NCBI RefSeq assembly: GCF_019720895.1
Contig: NZ_JAHKSH010000002.1
Coordinates: 496,001 to 560,000 of the forward strand
Length of the DNA: 64,000 nucleotides
Direction of reading: 5' to 3'
Source of the DNA: Microbacterium salitolerans
GTDB taxonomy: Bacteria; Actinomycetota; Actinomycetes; Actinomycetales; Microbacteriaceae
Shown: piece after piece, positions 38,509 through 47,717 of the stretch
Layout: every line of letters starts with the position of its first letter
How positions within the stretch are numbered: the stretch's first letter is position 1
Made by a program: the position numbers and the translations under genes
Notes under the pieces: model-generated
Databases searched by the model: none
Seen by the model: only the letters and a program-made list of their open reading frames with translations
Told to the model about the DNA's origin: nothing

Positions 38509-39105
38509 ATGGAGCAGACGCAGAAGCGCCCGGCGGCACTCGCCGTATGGCTCGTGATCGCGGGAGTCGTCGGCCTGTGGGCCGCGTTCTCTCTCACGAT
38601 GGAGAAGTTCGAGGCGCTCATCGATCCCGATCACGTCGCCGGGTGCGACTTCAATCCCATCGTGCAATGCGGCGCGAATCTCGACTCCGCACAGGGATCC
38701 GCGTTCGGCTTCCCGAACCCCCTGCTCGGGCTTGTCGGGTGGATGGCTCCCGTCGTCGTCGGCATGGCGCTCCTCGCCGGCGCGCGCTTCGCGAAGTGGT
38801 TCTGGATCCTGTTCACGGCCGGCATGGCCTTCGCATTCGGTTTCGTCGTCTGGCTGATCATCCAGAGCATCTACGTGATCGGCACCCTCTGCCCGTGGTG
38901 CATGGTGACGTGGGTCGTGACGATCCCGACGTTCTATGCGGTGCTTCTGCACGCGCTGCGCATCGGCGCTTTCCCCGTGTCCCGCGGCGTGCGGAAGACC
39001 GCCGACGCGCTGATGGGCTGGCTGCCGCTCCTCGCGACGCTCTCGTTCCTCGCGATCATCGTGCTCGCCGAGCTGCGCCTGCACCTGCTCGACTTCTTCT
39101 TCTGA
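38509..39105 (+). CDS. Vitamin K epoxide reductase family protein
   Basis: 198 aa membrane protein with about five transmembrane helices. It has the VKOR Cys sets: a loop pair in AGCDFNPIVQCG (near residues 45-55), the invariant Ser/Gly region, and the active-site CPWC in TLCPWCMVTW near residue 130. In actinobacteria VKOR reoxidises DsbA-like proteins using menaquinone. GACACT lies 6 nt before the ATG, consistent with leaderless transcription. A strong terminator follows at once. Confidence 0.93.
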   Translation: MEQTQKRPAALAVWLVIAGVVGLWAAFSLTMEKFEALIDPDHVAGCDFNPIVQCGANLDSAQGSAFGFPNPLLGLVGWMAPVVVGMALLAGARFAKWFWILFTAGMAFAFGFVVWLIIQSIYVIGTLCPWCMVTWVVTIPTFYAVLLHALRIGAFPVSRGVRKTADALMGWLPLLATLSFLAIIVLAELRLHLLDFFF

Positions 39106-39154
39106 CGCACGCGAAGAGGCGTCCCGCAGGATGCGGGACGCCTCTTCGCGTGCG
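39106..39154. terminator. Perfect 22-bp bidirectional terminator
   Basis: A 22-nt arm (39106-39127) and its exact complement (39133-39154) flank the loop AGGAT, beginning immediately after the VKOR stop and ending 10 nt before the ndk stop. It serves both convergent genes. Confidence 0.9.
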
Positions 39155-39164
39155 GATGCGGCGC

Positions 39165-39581
39165 TCAGCCGAACCAGAGACCCAGCTCGCGCTCGGCCGA
39201 TTCCGTGCTGTCGGAGCCGTGCACGAGGTTCTGCTGCACCTTCAGGCCCCAGTCGCGGCCGAGGTCGCCGCGGATCGTGCCGGGCGCGGCCGTCGTGGGC
39301 TCTGTGGCGCCCGCCAGCGAGCGGAACCCCTCGATGACGCGGTTGCCGCGTGCACGCACCGCCACGACGTCGCCGGACATCATGAACTCGACGAGCGGCT
39401 CGAAGAACGGCTTGCCGTCGTGCTCGGCGTAGTGCTCAACCAGCAGCTCGCGCGACGGTGTGAACTTGCGGATGTCGACGAGCTCGTATCCCTTCGCCTC
39501 GATGCGGGCGAGGATCTGTCCGGTCAGGCTGCGCGCGACGCCGTCGGGCTTGACGAGGACCAAGGTCTCTTCTGTGGCCAT
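39165..39581 (-). CDS. ndk: Nucleoside diphosphate kinase
   Basis: 138 aa enzyme that balances NTP pools. EETLVLVKPDGVARSLTGQ at the start and the active-site NLVHGSDSTESA with the phospho-His (about residue 117) are diagnostic. An AGGAAGG site precedes the ATG. It lies downstream of folC and the DUF4233 gene, the normal actinobacterial order. Confidence 0.98.
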   Translation of the reverse strand: MATEETLVLVKPDGVARSLTGQILARIEAKGYELVDIRKFTPSRELLVEHYAEHDGKPFFEPLVEFMMSGDVVAVRARGNRVIEGFRSLAGATEPTTAAPGTIRGDLGRDWGLKVQQNLVHGSDSTESAERELGLWFG

Positions 39582-39634
39582 GAAAGTGCCTTCCTGTATC
39601 GGTGAGGGGACCTGATGAACCTATCGCGGGGGAC

Positions 39635-40027
39635 CTATGCGTCCGGCGTGTCCGCGTTCGCCTGGCGCGCCTGCTGCACGCGACGCTCGATCTTCGCGCC
39701 GCCGATCATCGCGTAGGCCCACATCCCGCCGAAGATGACCGCGACGAGGAGGATGGCGGGGACCAGCAGGGCGCCCGCGGCGATCACGAGCTGCAGGATC
39801 CATCCCGCGACGCGCCCCCATGTCCAGCGGAGCGCGCCGCTGACGACGATCAGGGCGACGAGCATGACGCTTCCCGCGACGATGCCCCACCACGAGGGCA
39901 CGGCGGCCGGCAGCGCGCCGAGGCCGTAGATCACGAGCCCCGCGAGAAAGACGACGATCGCCTCGAACCCGAGCACCACGGATCCGACCTTCTCCGGAAG
40001 CGTGCGGTAGCGACGGGCGCGCGCCAT
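39635..40027 (-). CDS. DUF4233 membrane protein
   Basis: 130 aa with four hydrophobic segments and a basic C-terminus (KIERRVQQARQ). EAIVVFLAGLVIYGLGALP is typical of DUF4233, regularly found between folC and ndk in actinobacteria; the function is unknown. The ATG overlaps the folC stop (TGATG), so translation is coupled. Confidence 0.88.
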   Translation of the reverse strand: MARARRYRTLPEKVGSVVLGFEAIVVFLAGLVIYGLGALPAAVPSWWGIVAGSVMLVALIVVSGALRWTWGRVAGWILQLVIAAGALLVPAILLVAVIFGGMWAYAMIGGAKIERRVQQARQANADTPDA

Positions 40028-41394
40028 CAGTCCTCGTCTCCGACGGACGCGGTCTTCCAGCCCTCGACGCGCGACAGCGCGATGGCCTCGCCGCCGAGCA
40101 CGACGGATCCCGCGATCACGATCGCGCGCTTCTCGCCCTCTGCCGCCCATTCGCGCGCCGCCTCGGCCGCCTCCGCGATGTCGCGGTGCGCCGTCGGTCG
40201 GAGGCCCTGCAGCTCCGCCGCGTCGGCGATCTCGTCGGCGGAGGCCGCGCGCTCTGAGGCCGCCTCCGTCGCGAACAGGTGCGCGGCCAGCGGCTTCAGC
40301 TCCTCGATCACTCCCGCCACGTCCTTGTCGGCCATGACACCGAGCACGACGCCCCACTCCTCGAAGTCGAAGGACTCCTTCAGAGCTCGCACGAGCGCCC
40401 GCGCGCCATGGGGATTGTGCGCCGCATCGACGATCACGGTCGGCTCCGTGCCGACGAGCTGGAGCCGACCGGGCGACACCGTCTCGCCGAAGCCCTCCGT
40501 GCGGATGTCGGAGGCGATCCGCTGTGTGCCGCCCCCGATCAGAGATTCGACGGCGGCGACCGCGAGCGCGGCGTTCGCACCCTGATGCGCTCCGTAGATC
40601 GGCAGGTACTCCTCTTCGTAGTCGCCCGCGAGGCCTCGGACGCGCACGAGCTGCCCGCCGACGGCGAGCTTCGTCTCGACGAGCGCGAAGTCGTCGCCCT
40701 CGAAGGCGATCGAGGCGTCGTTCTCCGCCGCGACGCGCCGGAGGACGGCCGCGGCGTCGGGTTCCTGACGGGAGGACACGACCGCGGCGCCCTGCTTGAT
40801 GATGCCGGCCTTGACCTCGGCGATCTCGGCGCGCGTCGATCCGAGGCGCGCCGCGTGGTCGATGTCGATCGGGGTGAACACCGCGACGTCACCGTCGGCC
40901 GTGTTCGTCGAATCCCACGCGCCGCCCATGCCGACCTCGAGCACGAGGACGTCGACAGGGGCATCAGCGCAGGCCACGAACGCGAGCGCGGTCAGCAGCT
41001 CGAAGAAGGTCAGCGGTGCCTGGCCGTCGGCGTCGAGCTCGGCATCGACGAGGGCGAGGAACGGGAAGATCTCGTCCCACGCATCGGCGACCGCCTCGTC
41101 GGCGATCGGCTCGCCGTCGATGAGGATCCGCTCGGTGAATCGGACGAGGTGCGGGCTCGTGAACAGGCCTGTGCGCAGGCCGTGCGCACGGACGAGGCTC
41201 TCGATGATGCGCGCCGTCGAGGTCTTGCCGTTCGTGCCGGTGATGTGCACGACGCGATACGTGCGCTGCGGATTGTCGAGGTACTCCAGCAGCTTCGCCG
41301 TGCGGTCGAGACGGGGCTCCACCCAGGCCTCGCCCGCGCGAGCGAGCAGCGCGGAGTAGACCGCGTCGGCACGCCGGATGTCGGAATCGGTCAC
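40027..41394 (-). CDS. folC: Folylpolyglutamate/dihydrofolate synthase
   Basis: 455 aa Mur-ligase-like enzyme adding glutamates to folates. [19 protein letters not shown] (ATP loop, about residue 48), [41 protein letters not shown] and [13 protein letters not shown] are all present. The GTG start overlaps the ileS stop as GTGA, so it is expressed together with ileS and thus also under the T-box. Confidence 0.96.
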   Translation of the reverse strand: MTDSDIRRADAVYSALLARAGEAWVEPRLDRTAKLLEYLDNPQRTYRVVHITGTNGKTSTARIIESLVRAHGLRTGLFTSPHLVRFTERILIDGEPIADEAVADAWDEIFPFLALVDAELDADGQAPLTFFELLTALAFVACADAPVDVLVLEVGMGGAWDSTNTADGDVAVFTPIDIDHAARLGSTRAEIAEVKAGIIKQGAAVVSSRQEPDAAAVLRRVAAENDASIAFEGDDFALVETKLAVGGQLVRVRGLAGDYEEEYLPIYGAHQGANAALAVAAVESLIGGGTQRIASDIRTEGFGETVSPGRLQLVGTEPTVIVDAAHNPHGARALVRALKESFDFEEWGVVLGVMADKDVAGVIEELKPLAAHLFATEAASERAASADEIADAAELQGLRPTAHRDIAEAAEAAREWAAEGEKRAIVIAGSVVLGGEAIALSRVEGWKTASVGDED

Positions 41395-44300
41395 TGCGCA
41401 TCTCCGATCCGGGCGACCGCGATCGTCACGTCGCCCGCGTTGGCGTACTTGCCGGCGGGGATCAGCTGCTCGAACTCGGCCCCGCCCGTGCCCTCGTCGA
41501 TCTCGTACTCGACGGCCAGCGTCTCTCCCGCGACGTCGGCGACGTCCCATCCGCTCTCGACCGCGGCGCGGTCGTCGGCGAAGGCGAACATCAGCTGCAG
41601 GCGGATCCGGTCGCTGACCTCGAAGCCGGCGTTCTTGCGTGTGTCCTGGACGGCGCGGATGAGGTCGCGCGCGAAGCCCTCGGCCTCGAGCTCGGGGGTC
41701 GTGGTCGTGTCGAGGATCACGAACCCGCCGCCCGGAAGGGTCGCGATCGCCTCGCCGTCCGGCCGTCCGGCCGTGTCGAGCGCGAGCTCGTACTCCCCAT
41801 CCTCGAGCGCGATGCCGCCGGCCGTCACGACGCCGTCGCTCTCGGACCAGTCGCCCGACTTCGACGCCTTGATGACCTGCTGCACCTGCTTGCCCAGGCG
41901 CGGTCCCACCGCCCGGGCGTTGACCGTAAGACGGTGCGAGATGCCGTACCGCTCGGCCGTGTCCTCGCGCAGCTCGTCGAGCTCGACGCCCTTCACGTTG
42001 AGCTCCTCGCGCAGGATGTCCTCGAACTGAGCGAGCCCCGCGGAGCCGCTCGTCACGACGGTGAGCTTCGCGAGAGGCAGGCGGACGCGGAGCTTCTCCT
42101 TCTTGCGCAGCGCGTTCGCGACGCTCGACGCCTCGCGCACCGAGTCCATCGCCTCGCGGATGTCGGTCGCCGATGGGAACTCCGCGGAGTCGGGCCAGTC
42201 GGTCAGGTGGACGCTGCGGCCGCCCGTGAGCCCCTGCCAGACGCGCTCCGACACGAGCGGGATGAGCGGGGCCGCGACGCGGCACACCGTCTCGAGCACC
42301 GTGTAGAGCGTGTCGAACGCCTGCCGGCTCGCGGGGTCGTCTGTGACGCCCTCCCAGAAGCGGTCGCGCGAGCGTCGGATGTACCAGTTCGTCAGCACCT
42401 CGGCGAAGCCGCGCAGGCGCGCCGCCGCCGACGTCGAGTCGAGCTGCTCGAGGTCAGTCGTCACCGCGTCGACGAGCTCGCCCGTGAGCGCCAGGATGTA
42501 GCGGTCGAGCACATCTGTCGAGTCGGTGCGGCGCTCCGCCTCGTACCCCGATCCGCCCTGGCTTCCTGCCGCATTCGCGTACGTCGAGAAGAAGTACCAG
42601 GAGTTCCACAGCGGGAGGAGGAACTCGCGCACGCCCGAGCGGATCCCCTCCTCCGTGACGACGAGGTTGCCGCCGCGCAGGACGCTCGACGACATGAGGA
42701 ACCAGCGCATGGCGTCGGATCCGTCGCGGTCGAACACCTCGTTGACATCGGGATAGTTGCGGAGCGACTTCGACATCTTCTGCCCGTCGTTTCCGAGCAC
42801 GATGCCGTGGCACGATACGCCCGTGTAGGCGGGTCGATCGAAGAGCGCGCCCGAGAGCACGTGCATGACGTAGAACCAGCCGCGCGTCTGCCCGATGTAC
42901 TCGACGATGAAGTCGGCCGGCGAGTGCTCGTCGAACCAGTCCTTGTTCTCGAACGGGTAGTGGCGCTGTGCGAACGGCATCGACCCGGAGTCGAACCACA
43001 CGTCGAAGACGTCCTCGATGCGGCGCATGGTGCTGCGGCCCGACGGGTCGTCGGGGTTCGGGCGCGTCAGATCGTCGATGAACGGGCGGTGCAGATCGAC
43101 CTCGCCCTCCTCGTTGCGCGGGAGACGCCCGAAGTCGCGCTCGATGTCCGCGAGGGAGCCGTAGACGTCCACGCGCGGGTGCTGGGGGTCGTCGGACTTC
43201 CAGACCGGGATCGGCGAGCCCCAGTATCGGTTGCGGCTGATGGACCAGTCGCGAGCGCCCTCGAGCCACTTGCCGAACTGCCCGTGCTTCACGTTCTCGG
43301 GCGCCCACGTGATCTGCTCGTTGAGCTCGAGAAGACGATCCTTGAACTCGCTCACCCGGATGAACCAGCTCGACACGGCCTTGTAGATGAGGGGGTTGCG
43401 GCACCGCCAGCAGTGCGGGTAGCTGTGCACGTACGACTGCAGGCGCAGGAGCCGTCCTGCGGCGCGCAGGTGACGCACGATGTCGATGTTCGCGTCGAGC
43501 CACAGCTCTCCGGCGAAGTCGGGGACGATGTCGAGGAAGCGGCCGTCGTCGCCGAGGGACACGATCGTGGGAATCCCCGCGGCGTCGTTCAAGCGCTTGT
43601 CGTCTTCACCGTAAGCCGGAGCCTGATGCACGACGCCCGTGCCGTCGCCCGTCGTGACGTAGTCGTCGACGAGCACCTGCCAGGCGTTCTCGGTGCCCCA
43701 GGTCGCGGCGTCGACGAAGTAGTCGAAGAGCGGCGCGAACCGCACGCCCGCGAGCTCCGCTCCCCGGATGCGGCGCGTGACGGCGGCCTGCGCATCGGCG
43801 GCCTCGGCATACCCGAGATCCGTGGCGTAGCCCGCGAGGAGGTCCTCCGCGAGCAGGAACTCGGAGCCCCGGATGCCCTCCGCGGCACCCTCCGGCCCGG
43901 CGGGGACGACCGCGTAGGCGATGTCGGGGCCGACCGCGAGCGACGCGTTCGTCGGGAGCGTCCAGGGCGTCGTCGTCCACGCGAGCGCGGCGACGCCGGA
44001 GAGCTCGAGCTCGGCCGCCCGCTCCCCCGTGAACGGGAAGCTGACCGTGACCGACGGATCCTGGCGGTCCTGGTAGACGTCGTCGTCCATGCGCAGCTCG
44101 TGGTTGCTGAGCGGTGTCTGGTCGCGCCAGCAGTAGGGCAGCACACGGTAGCCCTCGTAGGCGAGCCCCTTCTCGTGCAGCTGCTGGAAGGCCCACAGCA
44201 CGCTCTCCATGTACGACGCGTTGAGCGTCTTGTACCCGCGCTCGAAGTCGACCCAGCGCGCCTGACGCGTGACGTAGTCCTCCCAGTCGCGCGTGTACGT

Positions 44301-44705
44301 GAGGACGGAGTCGCGCGCCTTCGCATTGAAGGCGTCGATCCCCATCTCCTCGATCTCGCTCTTCTCGGTGATCCCGAGCTGCTTCATCGCCTCGAGCTCC
44401 GCGGGTAGGCCATGGGTGTCCCAGCCGAAGACGCGGTCGACCTTCTGGCCGAGCATCGTGTGGAAGCGGGGGAAGAGATCCTTCGCGTACCCCGTCAGCA
44501 GGTGGCCGTAGTGCGGCAGGCCGTTGGCGAACGGCGGCCCGTCATAGAAGACCCACTCCTCGGATCCCTCGCGCTGCGCGATCGAGGCGCGGAACGTGTC
44601 GTCCTGCTTCCAGAATTCGAGGATCTCCTGCTCGATCTCAGGAAAGCGGGGCGAGGGGGTCACAGCGTCGGCCGCCGGGCCGAACACGCTCTTCGGGTAG
44701 GTCAT
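41391..44705 (-). CDS. ileS: Isoleucyl-tRNA synthetase
   Basis: 1104 aa class I synthetase. HIGH-type motif GLPHYGHLL (about residues 62-70), CP1 editing domain with [14 protein letters not shown] motif [10 protein letters not shown] near 645 and an anticodon-binding C-terminus. The length and pattern fit the long type found in actinobacteria and eukaryotes, which in some organisms tolerates mupirocin. The ATG at 44705 follows GGAG by 4 nt; this ribosome site is the presumed target of the T-box RNA upstream. Confidence 0.97.
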   Translation of the reverse strand: MTYPKSVFGPAADAVTPSPRFPEIEQEILEFWKQDDTFRASIAQREGSEEWVFYDGPPFANGLPHYGHLLTGYAKDLFPRFHTMLGQKVDRVFGWDTHGLPAELEAMKQLGITEKSEIEEMGIDAFNAKARDSVLTYTRDWEDYVTRQARWVDFERGYKTLNASYMESVLWAFQQLHEKGLAYEGYRVLPYCWRDQTPLSNHELRMDDDVYQDRQDPSVTVSFPFTGERAAELELSGVAALAWTTTPWTLPTNASLAVGPDIAYAVVPAGPEGAAEGIRGSEFLLAEDLLAGYATDLGYAEAADAQAAVTRRIRGAELAGVRFAPLFDYFVDAATWGTENAWQVLVDDYVTTGDGTGVVHQAPAYGEDDKRLNDAAGIPTIVSLGDDGRFLDIVPDFAGELWLDANIDIVRHLRAAGRLLRLQSYVHSYPHCWRCRNPLIYKAVSSWFIRVSEFKDRLLELNEQITWAPENVKHGQFGKWLEGARDWSISRNRYWGSPIPVWKSDDPQHPRVDVYGSLADIERDFGRLPRNEEGEVDLHRPFIDDLTRPNPDDPSGRSTMRRIEDVFDVWFDSGSMPFAQRHYPFENKDWFDEHSPADFIVEYIGQTRGWFYVMHVLSGALFDRPAYTGVSCHGIVLGNDGQKMSKSLRNYPDVNEVFDRDGSDAMRWFLMSSSVLRGGNLVVTEEGIRSGVREFLLPLWNSWYFFSTYANAAGSQGGSGYEAERRTDSTDVLDRYILALTGELVDAVTTDLEQLDSTSAAARLRGFAEVLTNWYIRRSRDRFWEGVTDDPASRQAFDTLYTVLETVCRVAAPLIPLVSERVWQGLTGGRSVHLTDWPDSAEFPSATDIREAMDSVREASSVANALRKKEKLRVRLPLAKLTVVTSGSAGLAQFEDILREELNVKGVELDELREDTAERYGISHRLTVNARAVGPRLGKQVQQVIKASKSGDWSESDGVVTAGGIALEDGEYELALDTAGRPDGEAIATLPGGGFVILDTTTTPELEAEGFARDLIRAVQDTRKNAGFEVSDRIRLQLMFAFADDRAAVESGWDVADVAGETLAVEYEIDEGTGGAEFEQLIPAGKYANAGDVTIAVARIGDAQ

Positions 44706-44709
44706 CTCA

Positions 44710-44909
44710 CTCCAGCAGTGTCGTATGTCACGAACTGCGAGGACGACCCGTGCTGTCAGCCCAGCCCCGGCCGCGGTACCACCCCGCGTTGCACCGCACG
44801 CGATGCCGCTCTCACTGCGGCTGTGACGGGCCTGCCCCGCGCGGTTCTACCGGGCTGCGAGCAGCCGTTCTTCCGCGGACTCCCCGGTGATGGCCGGATC
44901 GATGCCGAT
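44710..44909 (-). promoter_or_regulatory. T-box riboswitch of ileS (actinobacterial, translational)
   Basis: The conserved T-box core GGGTGGTACCGCGG is on the minus strand at 44771-44784. About 105 nt upstream lies a short stem I with the specifier ATC (an Ile codon, 44889-44891) in GGCCATCACCGGGG, followed by GGAAGAACGG and GGTAGAACCG, the usual stem I/II joint. This is the ultra-short stem I form known from actinobacterial ileS. The leader has no T-run terminator and ends at the ribosome site, so uncharged tRNA-Ile should free translation of ileS. Confidence 0.92.
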
Positions 44910-44915
44910 GAGGAG

Positions 44916-44921
44916 ATCCTA
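44916..44921 (-). promoter_or_regulatory. -10 element of ileS
   Basis: TAGGAT on the minus strand, 7 nt before the predicted 5' end of the T-box RNA. No clear -35. Confidence 0.6.
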
Positions 44922-44956
44922 CCGGCAGGAGCTGAGCGCGCGCACCTCATCCGATG

Positions 44957-45092
44957 TCATGCGCCGGCGGCCGCCGGAACACGCGCGGAACCCCGGCGTG
45001 CGCGACTCCGGCCGGGAAGGACGATCAGTCGAATCAGGCGGAACGCGCCCGTGATCGCGAGTCCCAGCAGCCCCGTCAGCACGAGCCCGGCC
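44957..45092 (-). pseudogene. C-terminal remnant of a membrane protein gene
   Basis: Reading on the minus strand, about 45 codons run into a TGA at 44957-44959: a hydrophobic segment (GLVLTGLLGLAITGAFRLI), then a basic tail. This looks like the last helix of a permease, perhaps of an ABC transporter, whose 5' part has been lost. It stops at the same point where the LysR remnant begins on the other strand. Together with the T-box this fills the 387-bp stretch without an intact gene. Confidence 0.5.
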
Positions 45093-45769
45093 GAGGCGCT
45101 CAACGTCTCGCAGCCGGCCGTGAGCTACGCGCTGCGCCGACTGCGGGTCCACTTCGACGACGCGCTGTTCGTGCGCAGCGGGTCAGGCGTGCGCCCGACG
45201 CGCCTCGCCACCGATCTGTACGCCGACGTCAGCGGGCCGCTCGCGCAGCTCGCGCACACCACCGAGGACCGGGCCAGCTTCGACCCCGCCACGTCGCACG
45301 CGCGCTTCCGGATCGCGCTGACCGATCTCGGCGAGGCGGGCCTCCTCCCCCGGATCCTCCGTGCGACGAACAGCGCTGCGTCCGGCGTTCGAATCGAGAC
45401 CGTGCCCCTCGACGTCGACACCGTGGCCCGCGAGATCCTCTCCCGCGACATCGACGCCGCGATCATGAGCTCCACGGTCCCCGCACGGGTGAACCAGGAG
45501 GTGCTGTTCTACGACCGATACGTCTGCCTCGTGCCCGCAGACGTGCCGAGCGACGACGGCACCGTTCGCCTCGACGACCTCCGCGCGCTGCGGGAGGTGC
45601 GCGTCGGCCGCTCCGCCGGTCACCGCGCGATCGCCGACGCCGTGAGCGCCCTCGGCGAGGGCGTCCTCCCGGACGCGCCGAGGTGCGACTCATCTCGCAC
45701 CGCGACGGCGGAACGTCTGCGGCGCACGCGTGGTTCCTCGAGGCGATCCGCGGCGCGCTCGGCGCGTGA
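45093..45769 (+). pseudogene. LysR-type regulator, truncated and frameshifted
   Basis: From 45096 the frame encodes the second half of a LysR helix-turn-helix (ALNVSQPAVSYALRRLR, then FVRSGSGVRPTRLA) and the first part of the effector domain. The first ~25 residues, including the start and first helix, are missing. Near 45670-45682 the reading frame jumps: the natural C-terminus (AEVRLISHRDGGTSAAHAWF) lies in another frame, ending TGA 45767, with roughly 50 expected residues absent between. So at least two deletions have occurred. It probably once controlled a neighbouring gene. Confidence 0.8.
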
Positions 45770-45804
45770 CGTGCGTGAAATGCGGGTTCGATATGGTGTC
45801 GATA

Positions 45805-46920
45805 ATGCTCCCCGATACACGCTTGACACGACCATATGAACACATCGCTGTCATCGGCGGCGGGGCGTGGGGGACGGCGCTCGCCGCGGTCGCAGTGCGC
45901 GCCGGACGCGATGTGCGACTCTGGATGCGCGACGAACAGGTCGCGCACGATATCGCTTCCGGTCGTGGGAACACCCGATATCTCGAGGGCCTCGAGCTGC
46001 CCGTCGGAATTCGGCCGACGACCGATGTCGACGAGGCCCTCGCCGGAGCCGACGCCGTTCTCCTCGTGACGCCGTCGACGACGGTGCGCCATGTCGCCCG
46101 GCGCATCGGCGAATCGGCGGCTCCGGGCGTGCCGATCTTCGTGTGCGCCAAGGGCATCGAGGCGGGCACGGGCATGCTCATGAGCGAGGTGGCCTCCGAG
46201 GCGGCTCCCGGCCGCGTGATCGGGACAGTGACAGGGCCGACGTTCGCGACGGAGACAGCCGCGGGACATCCGACGGCGGTCACCGTCGCATGCACGTCGG
46301 GGGTGCGCGTGCCCCCGCAGGATCGCGCGGCGACACGCATGGCGATCTCTCTCACCACGGGCGCCTTCCGGCCGTACGTGTCGAATGACATGCCCGGTGT
46401 GGAAGTCGGCGGCGCGGTCAAGAACATCATTGCGATCGCGTGCGGGATTCTCGAGGGCGCCGGGTTCGGCGAGAATTCGCGCGCCGCGATCATCACGCGC
46501 GGTCTCGACGAGATGAAGGAACTCGCCGTCGGGCTCGGCGGGCGCCGTGAGACCGTGACGGGTCTCGGCGGGCTGGGCGACCTCATGCTGACGTGTTCCT
46601 CACGTCAGTCGCGCAACTTCTCGTACGGCTTCCAGCGCGGGCAAGGACTGAACGACGCCGACGTCTTCGAGGGCCGTGCTGTCGTGGTCGAAGGCCGGCA
46701 CAACGCTGTCACCGTGACCGACCTCGCTCGCCTGATCGGCATCACGATGCCGATCAGCGAGATGGTCCGCGCGATCGTCGCCGACGGCCGGCCGATCGGC
46801 GACGCCTTCGCGCAGTACTGGGCCTCTCCGATCCGGGCCGAACCACGCGCGCTCGATCTCGAGATCGCGCACCCCGCGATCGAGGCCGTGACCGAACGAT
46901 TCGAGTACCTGAACGCATGA
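45805..46920 (+). CDS. gpsA: NAD(P)-dependent glycerol-3-phosphate dehydrogenase (GpsA-like)
   Basis: 371 aa cytosolic enzyme making sn-glycerol 3-phosphate from dihydroxyacetone phosphate. Rossmann motif VIGGGAWGTALA near residue 15, VTGPTFATETAAGHPTAVTVA, catalytic Lys in GGAVKNIIAIACGILEG, NSRAAIITRGLDEM, GLGDLMLTCSS and VVEGRHNA. The start is uncertain: ATG 45793 or 45805, or TTG 45823; none has a good ribosome site, while GATAAT at 45801-45806 looks like a -10 box and would favour TTG 45823. The stop overlaps the next start (ATGA). Its place before the ggp genes suggests that it supplies glycerol-3-phosphate for glucosylglycerol rather than for lipids. Confidence 0.9.
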   Translation: MLPDTRLTRPYEHIAVIGGGAWGTALAAVAVRAGRDVRLWMRDEQVAHDIASGRGNTRYLEGLELPVGIRPTTDVDEALAGADAVLLVTPSTTVRHVARRIGESAAPGVPIFVCAKGIEAGTGMLMSEVASEAAPGRVIGTVTGPTFATETAAGHPTAVTVACTSGVRVPPQDRAATRMAISLTTGAFRPYVSNDMPGVEVGGAVKNIIAIACGILEGAGFGENSRAAIITRGLDEMKELAVGLGGRRETVTGLGGLGDLMLTCSSRQSRNFSYGFQRGQGLNDADVFEGRAVVVEGRHNAVTVTDLARLIGITMPISEMVRAIVADGRPIGDAFAQYWASPIRAEPRALDLEIAHPAIEAVTERFEYLNA

Positions 46921-47717
46921 CCGACCTCTCCGCTCCCCGCTGGAGCTTCGTCCTCGCGACCGACCTCGATGGCACGTTCCTCGGCGGCAGCGCCGCGCAG
47001 CGCCGCGCCCTCTACGACTGGATCGCGGAGCATCGGGCCGACGTCGGACTCATCTTCGTGACCGGACGAGATCCCGAGTACATCGAGAGCCTCTGCCGCG
47101 AGGGCGCCGATGCGTGGCGCGGAGACCGCGTGAAGGCACCGTGGCCGGACTACGTCGTCGGCGACGTCGGCACGACGATCGCCGGAATCTCGGCCGGTCG
47201 CGTCCGCCCCATCGACGTGCTCGAACAGGACATCCGAGACGCGTGGCAGGATCGCGGCACATGGATCCGCGAGGTCCTGCGCGATGCGCCGGGCCTCATC
47301 GAGCAGGACACGACGTTCCGGCATCGCGTGTCGTACCACTGGGACCCCGATGCATACGACCCCGCGAGCGTCGCGCCGCTCGAGGCGGCGGGCCTCGACG
47401 TGCTCATCTCGCACGGGTGCTATCTCGACGTACTGCCCGGCGGCGTCTCGAAAGGGCCGTCGCTCGTGCGCCTGCTCGAACGGCTCGACGTCGATCGCGC
47501 GCGGGTGCTCGTCGCCGGCGACACCCTCAACGATCTGTCGATGTTCGCCACCGGGCTCGCGGGCGCCGTCGTGGGCGGCGCCGAGCAGGCCCTTCTCGAC
47601 GCGACGGCCGACATGCCCCGCGCGCTCCACTGCACGCTCCCCGGCGCGGCGGGCATCGCCGAGGCGATCCGCGCATTCGCCCTTCACACCGATCCCCCTC
47701 AGGAGGTGACGGCATGA
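46917..47717 (+). CDS. HAD phosphatase, probable glucosylglycerol-phosphate phosphatase
   Basis: 266 aa HAD hydrolase of the sucrose-phosphatase-like subgroup. Motif I ATDLDGTFLGG (residues 15-25), motif II FVTGRDPEYI, the conserved Lys in GGVSKGPSLVRLL and motif IV VAGDTLNDLSMF. Sandwiched with ATGA overlaps between gpsA and a GT20 synthase, it most likely removes phosphate from glucosylglycerol-phosphate. This is the role of GgpP in cyanobacteria, although the protein family there differs. Sucrose- or trehalose-phosphate is less likely, since neither synthase is present. Confidence 0.8.
   Translation: MTDLSAPRWSFVLATDLDGTFLGGSAAQRRALYDWIAEHRADVGLIFVTGRDPEYIESLCREGADAWRGDRVKAPWPDYVVGDVGTTIAGISAGRVRPIDVLEQDIRDAWQDRGTWIREVLRDAPGLIEQDTTFRHRVSYHWDPDAYDPASVAPLEAAGLDVLISHGCYLDVLPGGVSKGPSLVRLLERLDVDRARVLVAGDTLNDLSMFATGLAGAVVGGAEQALLDATADMPRALHCTLPGAAGIAEAIRAFALHTDPPQEVTA

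Noticed and set aside
44706-45769. Insertion sequence or transposon at the decayed LysR locus
   Set aside because: No transposase fragment, terminal inverted repeat or target duplication found; plain deletions explain the remnants.
45836-46069. ATG at 45836 as an alternative gene start within the gpsA region
   Set aside because: It is in another frame and gives a Ser/Arg-rich shadow peptide; the gpsA frame carries all motifs.
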